Below, piece after piece: positions 25,889 to 33,139 of a DNA stretch of 64,000 nucleotides. The position numbers and the translations under genes are program-made. Source of the DNA: Microvirga sp. (GTDB lineage: Bacteria > Pseudomonadota > Alphaproteobacteria > Rhizobiales > Beijerinckiaceae); assembly GCF_014699075.1 (NCBI RefSeq), contig NZ_JACXAB010000006.1, forward strand, positions 1 through 64,000, given 5' to 3'. The notes beneath the pieces are model-generated. The model saw only the letters and a list, made by a program, of their open reading frames with translations. It did no database searches and was not told where the DNA came from. The stretch's first letter is position 1. Every line of letters starts with the position of its first letter.

Positions 25889-27055
25889 TTACTGGCCGAG
25901 GCTTGCCGCCTCGACGGTCTCGACCTTACCGCCCTTGACGACGCCGACCACGATGTTGGCGTTGGTGCCGCCGCGGTCATCGACGCTGGTGATGCGCGCC
26001 GGGTTCCGCTCCGGCGGCAGCTTGCCATAGGCTTCGCTCAGCTTGGCATGAATGGCCTTCGGGTCGGAGACGCTACCAGCGAGCTTCATAGCCTCGGCCA
26101 CGGCATTCAGGGTCGAGTAGTGGTAGGAGGCTTCCGTGCCCGGGTTGCGGTCGTAGAGCTTCTTGAACTTCGCGATGAAGCTTTCAGTGCCGGGACGCTT
26201 GTCATAGATCAGCGGCAGAACGCCGACCGAACCTTCGAGCATGTCCATGCCGCCGGTGACGGCAGCCATCTCGTCGAGCTTGGCCTGATCCATCACGGCG
26301 AAGCCGCCCTTGAAGCCGAGTTCGCGTGCCTGCTTGGCGATGAGAGCCGTGGGCTCCGAGGCGCCGCCGATGAACAGCACGTCGGGGCTGGCCGCGAGCA
26401 CACGGCTGACGCCGCTGTAGAAGTCCGTGTCCTTGTTGTAGGACATCGGGTTCTCGGCCACGATCTGACCGCCGGCCTTCGTCCAGGCGGGACCGAAGAG
26501 CTGCGCCCAGGCCTTCGCATAATCATGATCGCCGCCGGCCATGGCGAGCTTCTTGCCGAAGGTCTTCATCTGCACATTGATGAAGGGCTGCACATAGCCC
26601 GCGAAGGATGGCGGAATGCGCAGGGTGAGCTTGTTGCCGCGCTCCGTCATGTTCGGCACACTGGTATAGGCGCCAAGAATGAAGTTGTCCTGCTCGTTGA
26701 AAGCCTGGATCGCGAAGGCGCCGCCGGAATGGGGCGTGAACACCATTGGCGTGTTGTTCTGCGCCTTCAGGCGCTTGGCGTTCACGGCTGCCTCGCTGGG
26801 CGAGTACTTGTCGTCCAGCGCCACGATGTTGAATTTGTACTTCTTGCCGCCGACATCGAAGCCGCCGGCATCGTTGATCTCCTTCGCGGCCATCTCGAGG
26901 CCGACCAGGGTGTTCTTGCCGTAGAGCGCGGCGCCGCCGCTGAGCGGGCCGGTGTAGCCGATATTCACCGTCTCCTGGGCCGATGCAACGGACGCGAAGC
27001 CGGCCGCCAGCGTCACTGCGCCTGCGGTGTGAACCAGATGTTTCCAAAGAGCCAT
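25889..27055 (-). CDS. ABC transporter substrate-binding protein (branched-chain amino acid family)
   Basis: A 388-residue periplasmic protein of the Leu/Ile/Val-binding (peripla_BP_6) type. The first ~26 residues form a signal peptide (cleavage near ASAQE), then the typical VNIGYTGPLSGGAALYGKNT opening and an EINDAGG block appear. In this family members linked to acyl-CoA ligase genes often carry aromatic or aliphatic acids rather than amino acids; given the ligase, thioesterase and hydratase genes just downstream, an organic acid is the likely ligand (inference). GAGGAAAAC is upstream of the ATG. It is 117 bp downstream of the second ATPase gene. Confidence 0.92.
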   Translation of the reverse strand: MALWKHLVHTAGAVTLAAGFASVASAQETVNIGYTGPLSGGAALYGKNTLVGLEMAAKEINDAGGFDVGGKKYKFNIVALDDKYSPSEAAVNAKRLKAQNNTPMVFTPHSGGAFAIQAFNEQDNFILGAYTSVPNMTERGNKLTLRIPPSFAGYVQPFINVQMKTFGKKLAMAGGDHDYAKAWAQLFGPAWTKAGGQIVAENPMSYNKDTDFYSGVSRVLAASPDVLFIGGASEPTALIAKQARELGFKGGFAVMDQAKLDEMAAVTGGMDMLEGSVGVLPLIYDKRPGTESFIAKFKKLYDRNPGTEASYHYSTLNAVAEAMKLAGSVSDPKAIHAKLSEAYGKLPPERNPARITSVDDRGGTNANIVVGVVKGGKVETVEAASLGQ

Positions 27056-27172
27056 TTGTTTTCCTCTCCTCTTGTTCTTTCTTCATGGGGCGGGAGTTCG
27101 ACCGTGATCGACTCCCGTCTCTCTGTTGGCGAACTTTTTTAAGGCTCGCAGGCTTCCATAACCGGCGCCGGA

Positions 27173-27880
27173 TCAGGCGCCGATATAGGCTTTCCGAACA
27201 CGCTCGTCATTGAGCAGGGTATCCCGGTCGCCCTCCATGACGATCCGGCCGCTCTCGATGACGTAAGCGCGATGGGCGATCCGCAGGGCCGCGTAGGCAT
27301 TCTGCTCGGCGAGCAGAACCGTTGTGCCCTTGTCGTTGATCGCCTTGATGACGCCGAGCACCTGCTTGACCACGAGAGGCGCGAGGCCGAGCGACGGCTC
27401 GTCCAGCAGCAGGACCTGCGGCCGCCCCATCAGGGCGCGGCCGATCGCCAGCATCTGCTGCTGGCCGCCGCTCAACGAGCCGGCCATGTCGTGGCGCTTC
27501 TCGTACAGGATCGGGAACATCTCGAAGACCTGATCGAGGATCTTCTCGGATTCCTTCTTGTCCTGGCGATGGACATAAGCGCCGAGAAGCAGGTTCTTGC
27601 GCACGGACATTTCCGGAAAGAGCTTGCGCCCCTCGGGACAGTGCACGACACCGGACTGGACGATCTGGGAGGGTTTCCGTCCGGCGATGTTCTGATCCCT
27701 GAACCAGATGTTGCCGCGGGTAAGCTTGCGCAAGCCGCTGATGGCCAGAAACAGAGAGCTTTTGCCGGCGCCGTTGGCCCCGAGCATTACCACGAGTTCG
27801 CCGGGCTCCGCATGAATGGAGATTCCATCGAGCGCCCGGAAGCTGCCGTAATTGAGCTGTGCTCCCTCAAGCCGCAGCAT
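27173..27880 (-). CDS. LivF-type ABC transporter ATPase
   Basis: A 235-residue ATPase of a branched-chain-type importer. Walker A GANGAGKSS lies near residue 37, LSGGQQQM near 135 and LLLDEPSLGLAP just after it. The start at 27880 (MLRLEGAQLN) follows GGGAG by 7 bases and gives the normal LivF length; it overlaps the end of the LivG-type gene by 14 bp. An ORF start at 27949 adds 23 residues unlike the family. Works with the second ATPase and two permeases encoded upstream. Confidence 0.92.
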   Translation of the reverse strand: MLRLEGAQLNYGSFRALDGISIHAEPGELVVMLGANGAGKSSLFLAISGLRKLTRGNIWFRDQNIAGRKPSQIVQSGVVHCPEGRKLFPEMSVRKNLLLGAYVHRQDKKESEKILDQVFEMFPILYEKRHDMAGSLSGGQQQMLAIGRALMGRPQVLLLDEPSLGLAPLVVKQVLGVIKAINDKGTTVLLAEQNAYAALRIAHRAYVIESGRIVMEGDRDTLLNDERVRKAYIGA

Positions 27881-28631
27881 AGTCAGCTCCCAGATAGGCC
27901 TCAATGACGCGCTGGTCGGACCGGATCTGCGCCGGCGTTCCCTCGGCAATCATCTCGCCATGGTCGAGCACCACGATCTTGTCGGCAAGGCTCATGATCA
28001 TGTCCATCTTGTGCTCGATCAGGCACACGGTCAGGCCCTTGCGGATCATCTTACGGATGAGTTCGGCCAAACCCAGCGTCTCCTCCGGATTGACGCCGCC
28101 GGCGGGCTCATCGAGCAGCACGATTTTTGGGTCGGTGGCGAGCGCCAAGGCGAAGGCGACGCGCTTGCGCTCCTCTTGGGAGATGTCCGCCGCCAAGTGG
28201 TGCGCCACGGATGACAGGCCGACGAAATCGAGCACCTCCTCGGCCTTGGCGCGGCAGCGATGCTCATCCTCTTTGAGACGCTTGGTGTTGAGCACCACGT
28301 CCCAGAAAGTGGAGGTGGTGCGAAGCCGATGCCCGACGATGAGGTTGTCGAGCACCGTCGCCTTGTCGAACAGGGTCGTCGACTGGAACGTACGCGCGAC
28401 GCCGAGCTTCGCGACCTGATCGGGTCGCAGACCTGTCACGTCCTGCCCGTCGAAGATGATGCGCCCGGAGGTCGGCTTGTGGTAGCCGCTCACCAGATTG
28501 AAGAACGTGGTCTTGCCGGCGCCGTTCGGGCCGATGATCGCGTTGATCCGGTTCTTCTCGAAGGTGGTGGTCACGTCACGGACTGCCGTCAGACCGCCGA
28601 AACGCTTGGTCAGTCCCTGGATCTCAAGCAT
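27867..28631 (-). CDS. LivG-type ABC transporter ATPase
   Basis: A 254-residue ATPase, the larger partner of the LivF-type protein. Walker A GPNGAGKTT is near residue 36, the signature-like segment ADISQEERKRVAFALAL replaces the usual LSGGQ with ISQEE near 150, and Walker B KIVLLDEPAGGVNPEE follows. The altered signature is worth noting but resembles variants in this subgroup (LSYGEQR is the norm). The gene overlaps the LivM-type permease gene by 8 bp upstream and the LivF gene by 14 bp downstream. Confidence 0.92.
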   Translation of the reverse strand: MLEIQGLTKRFGGLTAVRDVTTTFEKNRINAIIGPNGAGKTTFFNLVSGYHKPTSGRIIFDGQDVTGLRPDQVAKLGVARTFQSTTLFDKATVLDNLIVGHRLRTTSTFWDVVLNTKRLKEDEHRCRAKAEEVLDFVGLSSVAHHLAADISQEERKRVAFALALATDPKIVLLDEPAGGVNPEETLGLAELIRKMIRKGLTVCLIEHKMDMIMSLADKIVVLDHGEMIAEGTPAQIRSDQRVIEAYLGADYAAA

Positions 28632-29640
28632 TGGTACTGACCTCCTGCTGCGAGCCGATCACGGACCGCTGAAGGCGCCTGTCCTGCATGGAGGCTGCCG
28701 CCCGCCGCGCCTGCCTTTCGCGCCAGTAACCGATAAGGCCTTGCGGGAAATACATGACCAGGAGGATCAGCAGCGGGCCGAACACGATCATCCGGAAATC
28801 CTGCAGGAACTGCAGCGACTGGGTGAGCCAGGTCAGCAGGATCGCTCCCAGCAGCGGCCCGAACAGAGTGCCGATGCCGCCGACGAGGATGAAGGCGATC
28901 ATATCGAAGGTGTGGCTCTCCAGCGCCATGGCCGGACCGATGAAGCGCACGAAGCCGGCATAAAGCGCACCGGCCATTCCGGCATAGAAGGTGGAGAGCA
29001 CGAAGGCGAGCACCTTGGTGCGCATCAGGTTGATGCCCAGGGTCTCGGCGAGGTCCTCACCGTTGCGGATGGCCACGAAGGCGCGGCCGAGCAGCGAATG
29101 CACGATCCGGCTCATCAGCCACAGGCTCACCACCAGGAAGAACAGCACGAGGTAATACTGCGACCAGGTGTTGTCGAAGCGGATCGGGCCGATGCCGGTG
29201 GGGGCCGGGATGTCGATGATGCCCACCGTTCCATGGGTCAGCGCATCCGACTTCTCGATGATCAGATAGATCATGAACCCGACGCAGAGCGTAAAGATCG
29301 AGAAGAAGTGCCCTTTCAGCCGCAATGAGAGGAGGCCGGCGAAGAATCCGATGACGGCGCTCAAGATTCCGGCGATCACGAAGGCGACCCAGTAGGGCAC
29401 GCCGTAATCGACGGTCAGGATGCCAACCGTGTACGCGCCGATGGCCATAAAGCCCGCATGCGCCAGATTGAGTTGACCCGTGTAGCCCAGGATGAGGTTC
29501 AGGCCCACCGCGGCGATCGCCATGATGTAGGCGAGCGACATCACGTAGATGTAGTAGTCGTTTGCCGCAACCATCGGGAAGGCGATAGCCAAAACGAGCA
29601 GGACGGCGAGAAGAGGCTTTTGCCAGGTCTTCGACATCAT
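28624..29640 (-). CDS. LivM-type ABC transporter permease
   Basis: A 338-residue inner-membrane protein with about nine hydrophobic helices. The family's conserved region GYTGQLNLAHAGFMAIGAYT is present near residue 50, as is the cytoplasmic coupling motif RNGEDLAETLGINLMRTK. The extended C-terminus is polar and basic (RERQARRAAASMQDRR). Its ATG overlaps the LivH-type stop by 4 bp, and its 3' end overlaps the LivG-type start by 8 bp, so the whole importer is tightly packed in one operon. Confidence 0.92.
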   Translation of the reverse strand: MMSKTWQKPLLAVLLVLAIAFPMVAANDYYIYVMSLAYIMAIAAVGLNLILGYTGQLNLAHAGFMAIGAYTVGILTVDYGVPYWVAFVIAGILSAVIGFFAGLLSLRLKGHFFSIFTLCVGFMIYLIIEKSDALTHGTVGIIDIPAPTGIGPIRFDNTWSQYYLVLFFLVVSLWLMSRIVHSLLGRAFVAIRNGEDLAETLGINLMRTKVLAFVLSTFYAGMAGALYAGFVRFIGPAMALESHTFDMIAFILVGGIGTLFGPLLGAILLTWLTQSLQFLQDFRMIVFGPLLILLVMYFPQGLIGYWRERQARRAAASMQDRRLQRSVIGSQQEVSTNA

Positions 29641-30503
29641 GCCCGGGCTCCGCTGGGAAAGAGGCCCTGGGGCCGGAACGACAGGATCAGGACGAGCAGT
29701 GCGAAGGCGATGATGTCCTTGTAGTTCGTGGAGACGTAGAAGGCCCCGAAGCTCTCGGCGAACCCGATCACGAGGCCACCGACGATGGCGCCCGGAATGC
29801 TGCCCATGCCGCCCAGGATGATGATCACGAAGGCTTTCATGATCACGAGATGTCCCATGGAGGGATAGATCAGGTTGATGGGCGCAAAGAGCGTTGCGGC
29901 CACCGCCGCGAGCGCACCGGAAATCGCGAAGGTGAGAACCGAAACCTTCGTGGCGTCGATGCCAACCAGGGAAGCTCCCTCACGGTTCTGCGCCATGGCG
30001 ATGATCGTGGAACCGGTGAGCGTGCGGGTGAGGAAGAGATGGAGCACGAACATCAGGCCGAACGCGGCCGCGATGATGATCAGGCGCTGCGCAGGCGCCA
30101 CGAGATCGAAGAGGCGCACGATCTGCGGGTAAGGCGGAGCAAGGCGGTGGAATTCCGCACCCCAGATTGCCTGAATGCCGGCCTCAAGAAACAAAAGAAG
30201 GCCGATCGCCGCGATCATGTCGTGCAGTGGCGGCGCATTTCTAAGTCGATGGAAGATCAGGCGATCCGACAGAACGGCGAGAAGAGCGACCACGAGTGCC
30301 GCTCCCGCCATGGCAACCCAGTAATTCGCGCCGAGCGAACCCACGAGGTAGAATGCCATATAGGCGCCGACCATATACAGGGCACCATGGGCAAAGTTGG
30401 GGATGTGAAGAATCCCGTAGACGAGCGTGAGACCAAGGGCCACGAGCGCATAGACGCTCCCGAGCGTCAGCCCGTTCAGAACCTGCTGAAAAAAGATGTT
30501 CAA
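29637..30503 (-). CDS. LivH-type ABC transporter permease (TTG start inferred)
   Basis: A 288-residue permease with about eight helices. The opening NIFFQQVLNGLTLGSVYALV and the PNFAHGALYMVGAY motif are typical LivH features. No ATG or GTG stands at the expected N-terminus. I infer the TTG at 30503 as start because GAGGAGG lies about 11 bases upstream and the resulting length matches the family; the frame is open to 30608 but that extension is Pro/Arg-rich and unlike LivH. It is the first gene of the long leftward operon, so its promoter should lie in the gap at 30504-30932. Confidence 0.87.
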   Translation of the reverse strand: MNIFFQQVLNGLTLGSVYALVALGLTLVYGILHIPNFAHGALYMVGAYMAFYLVGSLGANYWVAMAGAALVVALLAVLSDRLIFHRLRNAPPLHDMIAAIGLLLFLEAGIQAIWGAEFHRLAPPYPQIVRLFDLVAPAQRLIIIAAAFGLMFVLHLFLTRTLTGSTIIAMAQNREGASLVGIDATKVSVLTFAISGALAAVAATLFAPINLIYPSMGHLVIMKAFVIIILGGMGSIPGAIVGGLVIGFAESFGAFYVSTNYKDIIAFALLVLILSFRPQGLFPSGARA

Positions 30504-30932
30504 GGAGCCGCGTCCTCCTCCTGGGCTCCGGGCTCCCGTGCTCGACCGCGATCCCTGCCTGGCTGGGGCAGGACAGAGGGCCTGTGACTTGCGGCACTGG
30601 ACCCTCAAACCGGACGAACCGGGCTCCTCGGATCGTTTCCTCTCGAATGAACGGTACGGTCCTTTTCAGAGTCGCACCGCCGGCAGAGCTTCATTGGCCC
30701 TGTCCTATGTCTGAGGGGAGACTGACACGAGACTATGGCCTCGTCAACGGATCATGGTAGCAGAATTGCACCGACTTTCGGCGGCACTGAATTCATGCTC
30801 GACACTCTCTTAGAATAACCGGTACAGTCGAAGAGTTGCACGCGCGGCATCGCTCCCTGCATCAATTCGTGCTAGGAGCTCAACCATGGGCGGCCCTGGG
30901 CCTGCCCGCGGGCCAGGAGCCACGAAACTACC
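30504..30932. promoter_or_regulatory. Divergent control region with a repeated GAAT-N3-CGGTAC motif
   Basis: This 429-bp gap between the liv operon and the double-TetR gene has no credible coding sequence. It contains two similar segments, GAATGAACGGTACGGTCC (30645-30662) and GAATAACCGGTACAGTCG (30813-30830), identical at 14 of 18 positions and 168 bp apart. They are candidate binding sites for the adjacent TetR protein, one near each promoter. This is a visual match only. Confidence 0.45.
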
Positions 30933-32225
30933 ATGACGCCGACCTCCAACGCTCTTCCGCGCCAGACCAAGCGCTACGAGCAGAAGCGACAGGCCATCCT
31001 CGACGGGGCCGTCCAGCTCTTCAATCAGAAAGGATTGAAGGGGACGACCCTGGCCGATGTGGCCCAGAGCGTCGGGCTGATCACCAACAGCGTCACCTAT
31101 TATTACCGCAAGAAGGAGGAGCTGGCGACGGCCTGCCTGTTGCGCTCCATCGAAGCATTGGACGATCTCATCGCCGTCGCCCTGCAACGGGAGACGCCGG
31201 AGGAGCGCCTGCGAACGATCCTGCGGCTCTACTGCGAGAGGCTGGCGGAGAGCGCCTCGGGAGACCGGCCGCCGCTCATGAGCTTCAGCGACATGCGGTC
31301 GCTGACCTCTCCGCACGTGGAGCTGGTGTTCGACACCTATAACCAGATGTTCCGGCACCTGCGCAGCCTATACGATCTCGATGGTGCGCCGCCGTTAAGC
31401 CGGGCCCAGAAGAATGCGCGCGCCCATCTGCTGATCTCCGTCATGCACGGCGTCCGGCACTGGATCGACCATTACGAGCCCCAGGATTACCGGCGGGTTG
31501 CCGACAGGATCAGCGACATCCTGATCCATGGGCTCGCCACGCCGCAATCGGCCTGGCGCCCCACGGTGCTGCCGCAGATGACCTGGCCCTCGGTCGAGGA
31601 GGTATCGCCCGAGGCGTTCCTGCGCTCGGCCACCATCCTGATCAACGAGCAGGGCTACCGGGGTGCTTCGGTGGAGAAGATCTCGGCCCGGCTGAACGTC
31701 ACCAAGGGGTCGTTCTATCATCACAACGACAACAAGGACGATCTCGTGACCGCCTGCTTCGAGCGCACCTTCGCGGTGGTGCGGCAGGTCCAGCAGGCCG
31801 CAGAAGCGGATGGGGCGACAGGCTGGGATCATCTTTGCGCCGCAACGAACGAGCTGATCCGCTACCAGCTGTCCGATCAGGGTCCGCTGCTGCGCATTTC
31901 CGCCTTCAGCGCCCTCCCGGAAGCCCTGAGAGGCCCGACGAAGCGCACCATGGACCGGTTGGCTCAGCGCTTCAGCAGCTTCGTGGTCGACGGCATGGCG
32001 GACGGCTCGGTCCGCCCGCTCGATCCATTCGTGGCCGCCCACGTTGTCGACAGCGCCATCAACGCGGCAGTGGAGCTCGAACGCTGGATTTCAGGCGTCA
32101 CACGCGAGACAGCGGCCGATATCTACGCCAGGCCGCTGTTCATCGGCGTATTCTCGCCTGAAGGTGAAGTCGAAGCCCAGCCGGCGAGCACGGCACGCAG
32201 CGCCGCGACCAGCGCGAGAGGCTGA
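30933..32225 (+). CDS. Tandem TetR-type regulator (two TetR modules in one chain)
   Basis: A 430-residue protein with two TetR modules. The first DNA-binding domain is about residues 15-65 (ILDGAVQLFNQKGLKGTT, then ITNSVTYYYRKKEEL) followed by a helical ligand domain to about 195. The second is about 222-275 (FLRSATILINEQGYRGASV, then VTKGSFYHHNDNKDDL) with its own ligand domain to about 410. Ordinary TetR proteins are near 200 residues with one HTH. It diverges from the Liv/acyl-CoA operon and is next to the second acyl-CoA block, so control of these by an acyl-CoA ligand is a fair inference. Its last 103 bp overlap the hydrolase gene on the other strand. Confidence 0.88.
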   Translation: MTPTSNALPRQTKRYEQKRQAILDGAVQLFNQKGLKGTTLADVAQSVGLITNSVTYYYRKKEELATACLLRSIEALDDLIAVALQRETPEERLRTILRLYCERLAESASGDRPPLMSFSDMRSLTSPHVELVFDTYNQMFRHLRSLYDLDGAPPLSRAQKNARAHLLISVMHGVRHWIDHYEPQDYRRVADRISDILIHGLATPQSAWRPTVLPQMTWPSVEEVSPEAFLRSATILINEQGYRGASVEKISARLNVTKGSFYHHNDNKDDLVTACFERTFAVVRQVQQAAEADGATGWDHLCAATNELIRYQLSDQGPLLRISAFSALPEALRGPTKRTMDRLAQRFSSFVVDGMADGSVRPLDPFVAAHVVDSAINAAVELERWISGVTRETAADIYARPLFIGVFSPEGEVEAQPASTARSAATSARG

Positions 32226-33121
32226 TCGATCGGAACATGGTGATAGGCCTCGGGGATGTCGATCACCGGGGTGCCAGGCGGCAGGATTTTCCGCATGCGC
32301 GCGATGTCCCCCTCGTGCATCAGCGTGGAGTGGGCGCCCAGCAGGACCGCGAGAGGACATTTCGGAGCTGACAGGGCTGGAGCCGGGTCTTCCCATTCAT
32401 AGTCTCGCCACAGAAACGGATCGAAGCGCCAGGTCCATCCAGAGCCTTCCGGCGTCTCGACTTGAGTCAAAGACGTCCGAGCGATGAAATCCGCGATGAA
32501 GAGGTTCTCGCAGGGCTGAGCCGGCACGAGCCGGAACCGCTTCAGAGCCTCCTCAAGGGTCGGGTAGATCTTGTGGGGGCGCATCTCCCAGGCGGCGCCC
32601 TTCTCCTTGCGCTCCTTGCGCCTCTCGGGAGAGAAGATCGGCGTGTCGACGATGATCCCGCCGCCCAGGCGCTCCCCGTGCCGCGCGGCGGTCTCGATGA
32701 TGGGAAAGCCCCCGAAGGAATGGCCGATGAAGACGGGCCTGACCTCGCTGTCGAACAACCCTGTCGCCTCGGCAACCGTCATCGCCTCCTCAACAAAGAT
32801 GTCGAAGGAATAGCGCTCGCGCCGGTCCGACCCGCCCATGCCCGACCAGGAGAGGGCCGTGCAGCGATACTCGCTTGAGAAGAACGGCGCGATGAAGCTC
32901 CACCAATCCGCATGGGCTCCGTTGCCGTGCAGGAAAAGGAGGCCGGGCCTGCCGCGCTCGCCCCAGGTGAGCGTCTCGATTTGGGCGCCCGCCGCCTCGG
33001 TGAAGCCCCGCTCCGGCGCATCCGCGAGTGCCTGATCGAACCAAGCCGGCGCGCCTGGGCGCGCACCGTCCAGGGATGCAAGCAGCGTTTGACGCCGCGG
33101 GCCAGGAGCCGTGTCGTTCAT
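32123..33121 (-). CDS. Alpha/beta hydrolase
   Basis: A 332-residue alpha/beta-fold hydrolase. The oxyanion region LFLHGNGAHADWW, the nucleophile elbow GHSFGG (Ser near residue 134), and a C-terminal His in EAYHHVPIDQP form the triad pattern. It could act on an ester, lactone or thioester; the neighbouring acyl-CoA genes make a lactone or ester entry step plausible but unproven. AAGGAG lies 10 bases before the ATG and overlaps the end of the FadB-like gene, 18 bp away. The 3' 103 bp overlap the double-TetR gene tail to tail. Confidence 0.87.
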   Translation of the reverse strand: MNDTAPGPRRQTLLASLDGARPGAPAWFDQALADAPERGFTEAAGAQIETLTWGERGRPGLLFLHGNGAHADWWSFIAPFFSSEYRCTALSWSGMGGSDRRERYSFDIFVEEAMTVAEATGLFDSEVRPVFIGHSFGGFPIIETAARHGERLGGGIIVDTPIFSPERRKERKEKGAAWEMRPHKIYPTLEEALKRFRLVPAQPCENLFIADFIARTSLTQVETPEGSGWTWRFDPFLWRDYEWEDPAPALSAPKCPLAVLLGAHSTLMHEGDIARMRKILPPGTPVIDIPEAYHHVPIDQPLALVAALRAVLAGWASTSPSGENTPMNSGLA

Positions 33122-33139
33122 GACAGGCGCGCTCCTTGT

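Noticed and set aside
30836..31342. 168-codon frame overlapping the start of the tandem TetR gene
   Set aside because: Out of frame with the clear TetR domains; translation is Arg/Gly/Ala-rich shadow sequence.
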